Shown here in pieces: positions 34,384 through 43,328 of a DNA stretch of 64,000 nt. The position numbers were made by a program, and so were the translations under genes. This DNA is from UMGS1519 sp050951005 (lineage in GTDB: Bacteria; Actinomycetota; Coriobacteriia; Coriobacteriales; Eggerthellaceae): NCBI GenBank assembly GCA_050951005.1, contig JBMNIP010000001.1, positions 62,001-126,000 on the forward strand, given 5' to 3'. Each line of letters begins with the position of its first letter. Positions within the stretch are counted from its first letter, which is position 1. The notes under the pieces are model-generated. The model had not been told where the DNA came from, searched no databases, and worked only from the letters and a program-made list of their open reading frames with translations.

Positions 34384-35870
34384 GCACTGGAACGATTCTC
34401 GATATGGGCTTTTCCGTATCGGCCGCGGTGCTCGACGGGCTTTCCCGGTTCGAGACCATGGCATACATCATGGCGGCCCTGCTCTTCATCTTGGCGCTGG
34501 CCAATCTCTCGCAGCAGAAGACCGCCCTGAAGGGCAACATCTTCGGCATCGTCGGCATGGCGCTTGCGCTGGTCGCGGTCATCGTGGTCGCTGTGGCATC
34601 CGATGAGCGGGCAGCCTATCTTGCCATCGTGCTCATGGTGCTTGCCTTGGCCATCGGTGCCGCCATCGGCATCTGGAAAGCGCGGCATGTGCAGATGACG
34701 GAGATGCCCCAGCTGGTTGCCCAGCTGCACTCGTTTGTGGGTGCTTCTGCGGTGCTGGTGGGATACAACTCGTTCCTTACGGTGCCGGGGTTGGTGCTTG
34801 CCGACCCGGTGGCGGCTTCGGAAAACGCCTTCCATCTGGGCGAAGTCGGTATCGCCGTCTTCATCGGCGCCGTGACCTTCACCGGTTCGATCATCGCCTA
34901 CCTGAAGTTGGCGGGAAAGATCTCCGGCAAGCCGCTGACGCTTCCCGGGCGCAACTTCCTGAACCTTGCCATGCTGGTGGTGATCATCGGCTGCATCGCT
35001 TGGCTGGTGAACACGCGCGGTGTGGATGCGGGATTGGTGCCGCTTGGCATTATCACCGTGGTCTCACTGGTGCTCGGTCTGCATTTGGTCATGGCCATCG
35101 GGGGCGGCGATATGCCGGTGGTGGTATCCATGCTGAACTCCTATTCCGGTTGGGCTGCAGCTATGGCGGGCTTCACCTTGGGAAACGACCTTCTGATTAT
35201 TGCCGGCGCACTCGTCGGTTCCTCCGGCGCATACTTGAGCTACATCATGTGCCAGGGCATGAACCGCAGCTTCATGTCCGTGATCCTGGGCGGGTTCGGT
35301 TCTGATACCCAGGCATCTTCCTCTGCGTCGGCTGCGGATCTGGGTTCCTATACCACGACGACGCCCGAAGCGGTAGCCGATTTGCTCAAAGCGGCGAACC
35401 GCGTGGTCATCACCCCCGGCTACGGCATGGCGGTGGCACAAGCGCAGTTCCCCGTGGCGACCCTTACCCAGAAGCTGCTCGATCGCGGCATCGACGTGAA
35501 GTTCGGTATCCATCCGGTGGCTGGGCGTATGCCCGGGCACATGAACGTGCTGCTGGCCGAGGCAAAGGTTCCCTACGATGCGGTCTACGACCTGGACGAC
35601 ATCAACGACCAGTTTGCCGACACGGATGTCGTACTGGTTATCGGGGCGAACGATACGGTCAACCCATCGGCGCTTACGGACCCCAATGGGCCCATTGCCG
35701 GCATGCCGGTGCTCCATGTGTGGGAGGCGCGCAAGGTCATCGCCTTCAAACGCAAGATGGGAAACGCCGGATATTCGGGTGTGGTGAATCCGCTGTTCTA
35801 TAACGAGAATACCGACATGCTGCTCGGCGATGCGAAAGAGTCGGTCGACGCCATAGTAGCAGCGCTCTAG
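34380..35870 (+). CDS. pntB: NAD(P) transhydrogenase, beta subunit
   Basis: A 496-residue PntB, slightly longer than E. coli's 462. About nine membrane helices form the proton path, with GGGDMPVVVSMLNSYSGWAAA as the conserved signature. The C-terminal domain III binds NADP(H) (VVITPGYGMAVAQAQ, HPVAGRMPGHMNVLLAEA, LVIGANDTVNPSA, KRKMGNAGYSGV). The first 40 residues add an extra hydrophobic start. It is coupled to pntA by a 4-bp overlap and followed by a LysR gene on the same strand. Confidence 0.96.
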   Translation: MSTGTILDMGFSVSAAVLDGLSRFETMAYIMAALLFILALANLSQQKTALKGNIFGIVGMALALVAVIVVAVASDERAAYLAIVLMVLALAIGAAIGIWKARHVQMTEMPQLVAQLHSFVGASAVLVGYNSFLTVPGLVLADPVAASENAFHLGEVGIAVFIGAVTFTGSIIAYLKLAGKISGKPLTLPGRNFLNLAMLVVIIGCIAWLVNTRGVDAGLVPLGIITVVSLVLGLHLVMAIGGGDMPVVVSMLNSYSGWAAAMAGFTLGNDLLIIAGALVGSSGAYLSYIMCQGMNRSFMSVILGGFGSDTQASSSASAADLGSYTTTTPEAVADLLKAANRVVITPGYGMAVAQAQFPVATLTQKLLDRGIDVKFGIHPVAGRMPGHMNVLLAEAKVPYDAVYDLDDINDQFADTDVVLVIGANDTVNPSALTDPNGPIAGMPVLHVWEARKVIAFKRKMGNAGYSGVVNPLFYNENTDMLLGDAKESVDAIVAAL

Positions 35871-35896
35871 AAGGGATGCCTTGCCGCTCGGTGCAC

Positions 35897-35902
35897 TATA
35901 AT
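35897..35902 (+). promoter_or_regulatory. -10 element before the LysR gene
   Basis: TATAAT within CACTATAATGTG, 42 bases before the ATG; the surrounding string matches the one before purA. Confidence 0.45.
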
Positions 35903-35944
35903 GTGAGCCGAGCCGACATCCGTTCGGAGAGAGGCGTTGTCCGC

Positions 35945-36847
35945 ATGAACCTATCTCATCTACGGTACTTCAAGAAGCTTGCCGAGGTAGAGCATTTCAC
36001 CCGTGCAGCCGAAGAGCTCTACATTGCGCAGCCCACCCTTTCGATTGCCATCAACCGTCTGGAAGAAGAACTCGGCGCGCCGCTTTTCGAGCGCTCTCAT
36101 GGCAAGGTGCAGTTGACCGAATGCGGCCGGCAGTTCTATCAGTTCGTGTCCACGGGCCTGGCGAACATCGACCGGGGCGTGCAGATCGTGCACGAATATG
36201 CGGACGACATGAACAGCGTCATCAACCTCGGGTCGCTCTATGCCATCCAAGGCAAGGACTGGTCGCAGGCCCTGTACCAATTCCGTCAGACTTGCGGTCT
36301 GAACCCGAAGATCAATGTGAAGCAGGGCTATTCGGTCGATCTGATCCGCGACTTGGCCCGCGGGGATTTGGATGTGGTGTTCGCCAGCCGTACCGCCGAT
36401 ACCGACACGAACCAATTCAATCTGCTCCAATGCTGGTCCCAGCAGCTGGTGGTGTGCGTGAACATCGTCCACCCGCTCGCGAAGCTTGCGAAGGTGCGCT
36501 TGGACCAGCTGGTGGATTACCGGGTGCTTACTTATCAGCCGGAAAGCCCGTGCTATGCCGCGGTGATGGCGCTGGTAAAGGGTAAGGGCCTTACGGTCGA
36601 CGCGAACTACGATGACGAGATCACCATGTCCTCGCTTCTGGAATCCGACCCGCACAATGTGGGGCTGTTCTGCTATTCATACATGGTACGTGCCTATGAC
36701 GACCTGGTGTTTCTGCCGGTCGTGGATGTGCCGCTCGATTTCCACAAGGTATACCTGATCTCCCGGCGCGAGCCGCATCCGCGGGTGCTTGCCGAATTCA
36801 TCGATTTCATGTCGTCGCATCGGTTCCCTTCGGTAGTCGTTCAGTAG
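35945..36847 (+). CDS. LysR-family transcriptional regulator
   Basis: A 300-residue LysR regulator. The winged helix-turn-helix is at residues 1-60 (MNLSHLRYFKKLAEVEHFTRAAEELYIAQPTLSIAINRLEEEL in part), and a periplasmic-binding-protein-like effector domain follows from about 90. It starts 74 bp after pntB on the same strand and has its own TATAAT, so pntAB is a possible target, though LysR genes more often lie divergent to targets. It resembles CynR/CysB-like regulators; the effector is unknown. Confidence 0.9.
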   Translation: MNLSHLRYFKKLAEVEHFTRAAEELYIAQPTLSIAINRLEEELGAPLFERSHGKVQLTECGRQFYQFVSTGLANIDRGVQIVHEYADDMNSVINLGSLYAIQGKDWSQALYQFRQTCGLNPKINVKQGYSVDLIRDLARGDLDVVFASRTADTDTNQFNLLQCWSQQLVVCVNIVHPLAKLAKVRLDQLVDYRVLTYQPESPCYAAVMALVKGKGLTVDANYDDEITMSSLLESDPHNVGLFCYSYMVRAYDDLVFLPVVDVPLDFHKVYLISRREPHPRVLAEFIDFMSSHRFPSVVVQ

Positions 36848-36914
36848 GTAGGGGCCGGTTGTGGGGAAACGGCGGAGTGCGCAGCGCACCGTTCTGCCGA
36901 ACGGCAAATTCATC

Positions 36915-36943
36915 TTGACCGCAGGCGGATATCCGATTATTAT
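36915..36943 (+). promoter_or_regulatory. tRNA-Phe promoter
   Basis: TTGACC and TATTAT with a 17-bp spacer, 30 bases before the tRNA. Confidence 0.75.
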
Positions 36944-36973
36944 TCAGACTTGCGTTTATAAGAATGCACTTCT

Positions 36974-37049
36974 GGTCAGGTAGCTCAGTTGGTAGAGCAG
37001 GGGACTGAAAATCCCCGTGTCAGGGGTTCAAGTCCCTTCCTGACCACCA
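36974..37049 (+). tRNA. tRNA-Phe (GAA)
   Basis: Acceptor GGTCAGG pairs with CCTGACC, the anticodon loop CTGAAAA sits between GGGGA and TCCCC and gives GAA, and CCA is encoded. Confidence 0.97.
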
Positions 37050-37059
37050 TGAAATGGCA

Positions 37060-37090
37060 GGTCAGCGGCTTACGACCGCTGGCCTTTTTT
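37060..37090 (+). terminator. Terminator after tRNA-Phe
   Basis: GGTCAGCGG pairs with CCGCTGGCC (one G-U) across 7 bases, followed by TTTTTT. It overlaps the region just before the NSS gene. Confidence 0.88.
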
Positions 37091-37110
37091 GTTGGGGAGG
37101 ATCGGTAGCC

Positions 37111-38517
37111 GTGGCAAGCGAGGAACGCGAGCATTTCAACTCGCGCTTTGGCTTCATCCTGGTCGCCGCGGGATGCGCCATAGGATTGGGAAACGTCTGG
37201 CGCTTCCCGTTTATCACCGGAGAATATGGCGGAGCTGTATTCATCATTATCTACCTGATTTTCCTGCTGATTTTGGGCTTGCCGATCATGGTCATGGAAT
37301 ACGCCGTCGGCCGTGGCGCCCAGCGCTCCACAGCGCGGGCATTCCATGTCCTCCCTGCAAAGAAGAATTTCCGATGGTTCTCGTGGTTCGGTTTCTTCGG
37401 GCCCTTGTTGCTGATGATGTTCTATACCACGGTATGCGGGTGGATGCTCGCCTACATACCGCGCATGGCTTCGGGCATGTTCTCGGGCGCAAGTTCCGAG
37501 ATGTCCACCCAGGCCTTCCAGAGCCTGTGCTCCGATCCTGGCGAGCTTATCTTCTGGATGCTCGTATCGGTGGCTATCGGCGTGATTGCAACTGTCCTGG
37601 GATTGCAGCGGGGCGTCGAGCGCCTTTCGAAGTTCATGATGAGCGCCCTGTTCGTAATCATGGTCGTGCTGGTGGTCCGTTCGGTTACCCTCGATGGCGC
37701 AGGCGCCGGCCTGCAGTTCTACCTGCAGCCCGACCTGAGCAAGCTGTTTGCGGGATCGACGCTTTCCGAGCAGCTGGGAACCTTCGGCGATGCGGTGTAT
37801 GCAGCCATGGGCCAGGCGTTCTTCAGTTTGTCGGTGGGCATGGGCAGCATGGCCATCTTCGGCTCGCGGATCGGCAAGGACCACAGCCTTACCAGCGAGG
37901 CGCTGTGTACCACCGGACTCGACACCTTGGTCGCCATCATGGCCGGTTTGATTATCTTCCCGGCGTGCTTTGCATACGGCATCAGCCCGGATGCAGGACC
38001 CTCGCTTATCTTCGTCACGCTGCCGATGGTTTTCGGGGAGATGCCGCTAGGCAATGTCTGGGGTGCGCTGTTCTTCGTGTTCATGGGATTTGCCGCATTG
38101 TCGACGGTCGTTGCGGTGTTCGAGGGCTTGGTTACCTGGGTTGTTGACCGATGGCAGTTCGGCCGCAATCGGGCTGCGGTGTTCGTCGGCGTGCTGGTGG
38201 GTGTGCTCAGCATCCCCTGCTGCCTCGGCTTCAACGTGTGGAGCGGTGTTGCCATCCCGGGCATCGGCGACATCCAGTCGATAGAGGATTTCATCATCTC
38301 CGATAACATCCTTCCGCTCGGCGGTCTGGTATTCGCCCTGTTCTGCGCATCGAAATGGGGCTGGGGCTGGGATAATTTCATTGCCGAGGCGGATATGGGC
38401 CGTGGCGTGAAATTCCCCAAGGGCCTTCGCCGGTGGTGCGCATATGGCATTCCGGTGTTGCAGATCATCATCTTCATCATGGGCTATGCTCCCAAGATTG
38501 CCTCCTGGCTGGGTTAG
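37111..38517 (+). CDS. Sodium-dependent NSS/SNF-family symporter
   Basis: A 468-residue neurotransmitter:sodium symporter homologue of the LeuT fold. FNSRFGFILVAAGCAIGLGNVWRFPF is the family's TM1 sodium/substrate segment, and about 11-12 membrane helices follow. Bacterial members take up amino acids such as Trp, Tyr or Leu; the substrate here is unknown. The GTG start at 37111 is chosen since GGGGAGG is ten bases upstream and the upstream part overlaps the tRNA terminator. Confidence 0.93.
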   Translation: MASEEREHFNSRFGFILVAAGCAIGLGNVWRFPFITGEYGGAVFIIIYLIFLLILGLPIMVMEYAVGRGAQRSTARAFHVLPAKKNFRWFSWFGFFGPLLLMMFYTTVCGWMLAYIPRMASGMFSGASSEMSTQAFQSLCSDPGELIFWMLVSVAIGVIATVLGLQRGVERLSKFMMSALFVIMVVLVVRSVTLDGAGAGLQFYLQPDLSKLFAGSTLSEQLGTFGDAVYAAMGQAFFSLSVGMGSMAIFGSRIGKDHSLTSEALCTTGLDTLVAIMAGLIIFPACFAYGISPDAGPSLIFVTLPMVFGEMPLGNVWGALFFVFMGFAALSTVVAVFEGLVTWVVDRWQFGRNRAAVFVGVLVGVLSIPCCLGFNVWSGVAIPGIGDIQSIEDFIISDNILPLGGLVFALFCASKWGWGWDNFIAEADMGRGVKFPKGLRRWCAYGIPVLQIIIFIMGYAPKIASWLG

Positions 38518-38663
38518 GCGGACGTTTTCTGCTGCTCCCTGTTTCGGGTTCGTTTCCGCTCTGCAACATCGCATGAATATCTCCGAAGCCCCTTTCGGGG
38601 CACCGGTTCGGTTGTAGAATCGAAACCGACGATATCTCGCAACAGAAACAGAAGGAGTACGCG

Positions 38664-39128
38664 ATGAGCGAAGAAACCCCCTTGGTCGGAATCATCATGG
38701 GTTCGAAAAGCGATCTTCCCACCATGGAGCCCTGCATGAAGCAGCTCGAAGAATTCGGCATTCCCTACGAGGTGAAAGTGGCTTCGGCCCATCGGAAGCC
38801 GCTCGAGGTGCACGAATGGGCGTCCAGTGCCGTCGATCGTGGATTGCGCGTCATCATTGCCGCGGCAGGCAAGGCGGCGCACCTTGGCGGTGTCGTGGCG
38901 GCGTACACTCCCAACCCGGTGATCTGCGTTCCCATGAAGACCAGCGACCTGGGCGGTCTCGACTCGTTGCTCTCCATGGTGCAGATGCCCTCCGGGGTTC
39001 CGGTGGCGACGGTGGCCATCAACGGCGCGAAGAATGCGGCAATCCTGGCAGTGCAGATGCTTGGGACCGGCGACGACGCCATGCGTCAGAAGATAGTAAA
39101 GATGAAAGAGGATATGGCCAACGCGTAA
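38664..39128 (+). CDS. purE: N5-carboxyaminoimidazole ribonucleotide mutase / AIR carboxylase PurE
   Basis: A 154-residue PurE that makes CAIR in purine synthesis. GSKSDLPTMEP is the phosphate loop, SAHRKP holds the catalytic His, and DSLLSMVQMPSGVPVATVAINGAKNAA closes the site. The active-site loop reads AGKAAHLGG rather than AGGAAHLPG, and no purK is adjacent; both traits are seen in class II PurE, which uses CO2 directly, but the class is an inference. AGAAGGAG precedes the ATG. A -10-like TAGAAT is at 38615-38620. A hairpin without a T tract (39130-39153) follows. Confidence 0.95.
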   Translation: MSEETPLVGIIMGSKSDLPTMEPCMKQLEEFGIPYEVKVASAHRKPLEVHEWASSAVDRGLRVIIAAAGKAAHLGGVVAAYTPNPVICVPMKTSDLGGLDSLLSMVQMPSGVPVATVAINGAKNAAILAVQMLGTGDDAMRQKIVKMKEDMANA

Positions 39129-39182
39129 TGCTCTCGCAATTCTGCGTGAGAGCAGACGCAAACGGATGAAGGGGAGGCAACC

Positions 39183-39797
39183 ATGGGAACACCGGCATAT
39201 CGGACCGGACGTGGCTTGACGTTCTCGCAGGAGAGTGCATCGATGGCGCTGCTCGTTATCGACATGCTCGGCAACCCGTATGCTTCCCCTGTCTCCGAAT
39301 TGGCGGTTCCCGCCACGGAGAACGGGGCGCGTATCTGTACCGCGGCCCGCGAGAACGGTGTGCCGGTAATCTTCTGCGACGATGCGCATATCTCCGGACT
39401 CGACCGCGAATTGGAACTGTGGGGCGATCATGCCCTCATCGGCACCCCCGAAGCCCAGCCCAGTCCGCAGCTGGGTCTTTGCGATGACGATTTCATTATC
39501 GAGAAACGCCGATACAGCGCCTTCTTCCAAACGGGACTGCGGCTGCTGCTTCACGAGCTTGGCGTGGATACCGTCATTGCGATAGGCGCCGACACGAACA
39601 TCTGCGTGCGCCATACCGTGGCCGATGCCTTCTTCAACAATCTGAATTCGATTATCGTCACAGATGCTACGTGGACGTATCTGGTGGGGAATCAGGAAGA
39701 CGGCCTGGCGTACTGCCAGACATGCTACGGGTCGAAGCTGGTAGACACCGATGCCGCCGTATCGATGCTGAACGGGCTTTGCCGTCAGCGGGATTAA
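39183..39797 (+). CDS. Isochorismatase-family cysteine hydrolase
   Basis: A 204-residue cysteine hydrolase of the nicotinamidase/isochorismatase fold. The triad is visible: D27 in ALLVIDML, K108 in IIEKRRYSAF and C141 in IGADTNICVRHT. It could be a nicotinamidase or another amidohydrolase; the metal-binding motif of PncA is not evident. AAGGGGAGG precedes the ATG. It follows purE on the same strand by 54 bp. Its stop overlaps the stop of the opposite-strand gene by 4 bp (TTAA at 39794-39797). Confidence 0.87.
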   Translation: MGTPAYRTGRGLTFSQESASMALLVIDMLGNPYASPVSELAVPATENGARICTAARENGVPVIFCDDAHISGLDRELELWGDHALIGTPEAQPSPQLGLCDDDFIIEKRRYSAFFQTGLRLLLHELGVDTVIAIGADTNICVRHTVADAFFNNLNSIIVTDATWTYLVGNQEDGLAYCQTCYGSKLVDTDAAVSMLNGLCRQRD

Positions 39798-40543
39798 GCG
39801 GAAACAATCCGAGGCAGGGGCTTGTCGAAATCCTCGCAGGGGACGGCGTCCACACGCTGCTCGGCATAGGCGATGCCCACGATAAAGGCATCCTGGCGGG
39901 TTTCGGCGAACAGCCGATCGTAATTCCCCCCGCCGTATCCGAGGCGATTGCCCTGCTCGTCGAATGCGACCAGGGGCGTTACGATGATATCAAGGTCAGC
40001 CGGTGCGATACGCGGGTAGTCGGCAAGCACCGGATCGTCGGCATCGAGGCCCTTAAGCGGATTCACGACGAATGGGCAGGTGGCGCGCTGGTCGAAGGAA
40101 ACCTTGCGGAACGTCATACGGAGCTTGCGCGTACCGTCCTGCTCGGCAGCGGGAATCCGCTCCATGCAGGGATAGCAGACATGTGCATGATGCATGTAGG
40201 CCATGGCGACGAAGCCGGTGATATCCGGTTCGCTTCCCATGGAGGCATACACCGCGACATTCAGCGCCGGTCCCCGGTCTTCTTCCAACAGGTTCTCAAG
40301 CAGGGAGAAATCGGCAGCCAGCGGGTTGCCGGATTGGGCTGGGGGCTGCTGCTCCGTCTGGACGGGTGCGCCTTCCGCCCATTGGCGCATCTCCTTCTTC
40401 TCCGCCAGCTCATCCCAATCCACCTCGCGCGCAAGCTGGGCGCAGATAAGCACGTTCTTGCCCTCGCGCTGGTCAGACGCAATTGCATCGCGCCGTGCCA
40501 GCACCTGCTGGCGCAGGGCTTTCTTCTCATCCGTTATCGCCAT
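39794..40543 (-). CDS. 5-formyltetrahydrofolate cyclo-ligase
   Basis: A 249-residue enzyme that converts 5-formyl-THF to 5,10-methenyl-THF with ATP, feeding the folate one-carbon pool. KKALRQQVLARRDAI is the N-terminal ATP-binding motif, VAVYASMGSEPDI the middle strand, and LVAFDEQGNRLGYGGGNYDRLF the signature. It is longer than usual (about 190) because of a Gln/Pro-rich insertion at about residues 45-75. The start is set by AAAGGA upstream and the family opening. It is 26 bp after the magnesium transporter gene and may end that operon. Confidence 0.92.
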   Translation of the reverse strand: MAITDEKKALRQQVLARRDAIASDQREGKNVLICAQLAREVDWDELAEKKEMRQWAEGAPVQTEQQPPAQSGNPLAADFSLLENLLEEDRGPALNVAVYASMGSEPDITGFVAMAYMHHAHVCYPCMERIPAAEQDGTRKLRMTFRKVSFDQRATCPFVVNPLKGLDADDPVLADYPRIAPADLDIIVTPLVAFDEQGNRLGYGGGNYDRLFAETRQDAFIVGIAYAEQRVDAVPCEDFDKPLPRIVSA

Positions 40544-40569
40544 GCCGGTTCCTTTCTGTGGTCTGGTTG

Positions 40570-41964
40570 CTATAGCCCCATGACCTGCATTACCAACAGG
40601 ATACAGGTGAGCAATCCCACGATGCCGACCGTCGCCCACAGGGCTGCGGTGCCGAATTTCGATTGCACGTATTGTCCCATGATGCGCTTATCGGCGGAGA
40701 TGATGGCCATAAACGCCAACAAAATAGGCAGGATGACGCCGTTGACGAACTGCGCGGTCAGCATGATTCCCATCAGGTTGGCCCCGGGGATCATGTCGAT
40801 GATAGCGGAGAGCACGATGATGAAGGTGATAATGCCCTTGAACGTCGGCGCTTCCTTCCAGGAGAAGTCGACGCCTGCTTCCCAGCCGAAGGCCTCGCAG
40901 ATAACGAATGCAGTGGTAACCGGCAGGACGCAGGCAGCCAGGAAGCTCGCAGCGATAAGCCCGATGGCGAAGAGCATCTTCGCGTATTCCCCGGCGAAGG
41001 GCTCCAGCGCCGCCGCAGCAGCTTCGGCGCTGTCCACGGTAATGCCTTGCGGGAAGAGGGTCGCGCCGGTAGTGACGATGATGAACCACGCTACCAGGCA
41101 GGCGGCTACGGTGCCGGAGATCGAGTCGACTTTCTGGCCGGTGAAGTCCCCGACCCCGACGCCCTTTTCAACGACATTGCTCTGCTCGTAGAACATCATC
41201 CAAGGCGCGATGGTGGTGCCGATCATGGCGATAACCAACGAGATGAACCCGGTCCCGCCTGCAACGCTCGGTGTGACCGTGCTGGTGATGGCGGCGTTCC
41301 AGTCGGGCTGTGCCATGAAGGCGGCCACCACATAGGTGACGAACACGAACGAAAGCGCCATCAGCACGCCCTGCACCCGTTTGTAATTGCCGCCGACCAA
41401 CAGGAACCATACGGCTGCTGCGGCGACGGGGATGGAGATCCAGCGCGAGACCCCGAACATCTCCATGCCCGAAGCGATGCCGGCGAACTCGGAGAATGTC
41501 GTGGCGACATTGCCGATGAGCAAGGCCAACATGGCAAGCGTCGTCAGTCGGATGCCGAAGCGCTCGCGGATCAGAGCGGAAAAGCCCTTGCCAGTGACCG
41601 CGCCCATACGCGAGGCGGTGATTTGCACAATGGCCAGCAGGATGCACATGATGGGAATGACCCACAGCGTGCCGAAACCGTAACTTGCACCGGCAGTGGA
41701 GTACGTGGAAATGCCGCCGGCGTCATTTCCCGCCATGGCGGTGACGATGCCGGGACCCATGGCTGCCAGGATCAACAGCGCTTTCGGTTTCTTTTTCTCG
41801 GGAGTCTTTGCTGCGGCGGTGTCTTCGCCTTCGGCAACGTTGGTGTCTTGCAGCACACGGTCGTCGTCTGAGGCGGCCAGCGTGGACGGCTCCCCTCCGT
41901 TTTCAGGGCCTACATCCATTGCGGCGCCGGCGATGTCCCGCTTCGTGCGGTCGATAACCATCAT
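40570..41964 (-). CDS. NRAMP-related magnesium transporter (NRMT type)
   Basis: A membrane carrier of about 464 residues with 11 or so helices after a disordered, acidic N-terminus of about 60. It has the NRAMP fold, but the TM1 metal motif DPGN is replaced by NDAGG (residues 80-84) and the TM6 motif MPH by APWMM. These changes mark NRAMP-related magnesium transporters, one of which is characterised from Eggerthella lenta. The upstream gene encodes an MgtE_N/CBS protein and overlaps or abuts it, supporting a magnesium role. The start is ambiguous: GTG codons at 41976 and ATGs at 41964/41961 are all possible; GGTGA upstream favours the ATGs. Confidence 0.88.
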   Translation of the reverse strand: MMVIDRTKRDIAGAAMDVGPENGGEPSTLAASDDDRVLQDTNVAEGEDTAAAKTPEKKKPKALLILAAMGPGIVTAMAGNDAGGISTYSTAGASYGFGTLWVIPIMCILLAIVQITASRMGAVTGKGFSALIRERFGIRLTTLAMLALLIGNVATTFSEFAGIASGMEMFGVSRWISIPVAAAAVWFLLVGGNYKRVQGVLMALSFVFVTYVVAAFMAQPDWNAAITSTVTPSVAGGTGFISLVIAMIGTTIAPWMMFYEQSNVVEKGVGVGDFTGQKVDSISGTVAACLVAWFIIVTTGATLFPQGITVDSAEAAAAALEPFAGEYAKMLFAIGLIAASFLAACVLPVTTAFVICEAFGWEAGVDFSWKEAPTFKGIITFIIVLSAIIDMIPGANLMGIMLTAQFVNGVILPILLAFMAIISADKRIMGQYVQSKFGTAALWATVGIVGLLTCILLVMQVMGL

Positions 41965-41969
41965 GGGTA

Positions 41970-43328
41970 TCACCACTGGTAGCCGATAACGCTCAGCAAG
42001 ATGGCGGTATAGGCAATCAGGAACAGGATGCCGAGTGCGGTGCCGCCGACAATCCAGGTCCAGCGGTGCCGCGTCTTGTCATCATCGGCTGCATCCTCCA
42101 TGACCTCGAAGGCGTCGTCGAACGTCACGATACCCAGCAGATGCTCGCGTTCGTCGACCACCGGCATGGCGGGGAGATCGTATTTGGAGATTTCCGCGGC
42201 CACTTCCTCTTCGTCCATCTCGGGCGGACAGGTGATGACGTCGGTGAACATCAGGTCGCGCAGCAGCACTTCCGTGCTCCGGGCCAGTACCAACGTGCGC
42301 AGCGACAGTACGCCGATCAGCTTCTCGTCCTCATCGTCCAGCACATACAGGCAATGGACGCTGGGATGGTCTTCGTCCAGGTGGCGGAGCGCGTTGATAG
42401 TGTCTCCGACCGTCTCGCTTTCGTGCATGGCAACGTACTGCGTGGTCATGCGCGCGCCCGCCGTGCCGTTCTTGTAGCCCAGCAGCTCGCGGATGTCCTC
42501 GGCGTCCTCGACTCCCATCAGCTGCAGCAGGGTCTGTGCCTTTTCGTAGGGCAGCTCGTTGATGATGTCGGCGGCAACGTCGGGGTCCATGTCGGACAGG
42601 AGGCGGGAGGCGCGGTGCTCTTCCAGGTCATCGATTGCATCGGCTTGGAATTCGTCTTCCATTTCCTGGATGGCATCGCCGGCCCGCTCGTCGTCCAGAT
42701 GCTGGAACACCGCGGCACGTTGTTGCGGGTCGAGCTGTTCCAGGATGTCGGCGACGTCGGCGGGATGGAGTTCGTCCAAGCGGGTATGCGATACGGATAG
42801 CTGCACCTTGGACAGGTCTCGGTCCAGCAGGTCCATATAGTTCCAGGCAATGATGTGCTCGTCGATGGGGCGTTTGACTGCTTCCGCCACCGAACAGACG
42901 GCTTTCTCCAGCCAGGGCGAAAGCCCACGCAAAATGCCGCGTAGGCCCACTTCGGCGCCAATCAGGCGCAATTGGCTGCCGGCATCCGAAAGCTTCAGGT
43001 CGTTCACGCGCACGAGCTTCTTGCCCTGCGTATCGACGATCTGGCGATCCATCAAGTCGCGCGCCAACAGCACCTCGGCCGGCTGCAGGTAGCTGAAACG
43101 GATATCGGTAGCGTCCACCTTCAGCTGGATGCCCTCTTCTTCATCGAAATCGCCGACGTACTTTCGCCACGAAATCATGAAGGGCACCTTGCCGGGTCCT
43201 TTGAACGCCAAGCTGGTAACCCGCGGGAATACCTCGCCGGTCTGGATTGCAAGATCGGAGATCTTGCCCAATTCCTCGCCGTTGGTATCCATGACGGGAA
43301 GCCCGAGCATTTGAGATAGATAGAGCAT
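41970..43328 (-). CDS. PRC-barrel / MgtE_N / CBS protein with one membrane helix
   Basis: A 452-residue protein with the cytosolic sensor part of MgtE but without its channel. Two PRC-barrel-like units lie at about 8-80 and 85-160, MgtE_N helical repeats at about 186-285 (LHPADVADILEQLD), CBS domains at about 290-350 and 355-412, and a single C-terminal membrane helix at 424-448. In MgtE the N and CBS domains close the channel when Mg2+ is high; here they probably regulate the partner transporter encoded next. GGGGGA precedes the ATG. It is the first gene of the operon with a structured leader. Confidence 0.88.
   Translation of the reverse strand: MLYLSQMLGLPVMDTNGEELGKISDLAIQTGEVFPRVTSLAFKGPGKVPFMISWRKYVGDFDEEEGIQLKVDATDIRFSYLQPAEVLLARDLMDRQIVDTQGKKLVRVNDLKLSDAGSQLRLIGAEVGLRGILRGLSPWLEKAVCSVAEAVKRPIDEHIIAWNYMDLLDRDLSKVQLSVSHTRLDELHPADVADILEQLDPQQRAAVFQHLDDERAGDAIQEMEDEFQADAIDDLEEHRASRLLSDMDPDVAADIINELPYEKAQTLLQLMGVEDAEDIRELLGYKNGTAGARMTTQYVAMHESETVGDTINALRHLDEDHPSVHCLYVLDDEDEKLIGVLSLRTLVLARSTEVLLRDLMFTDVITCPPEMDEEEVAAEISKYDLPAMPVVDEREHLLGIVTFDDAFEVMEDAADDDKTRHRWTWIVGGTALGILFLIAYTAILLSVIGYQW

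Noticed and set aside
40663..41871. 402-residue plus-strand frame opposite the magnesium carrier
   Set aside because: It is very rich in Asp, His and Gly, the mirror of a hydrophobic membrane protein read backwards, and has no ribosome site.
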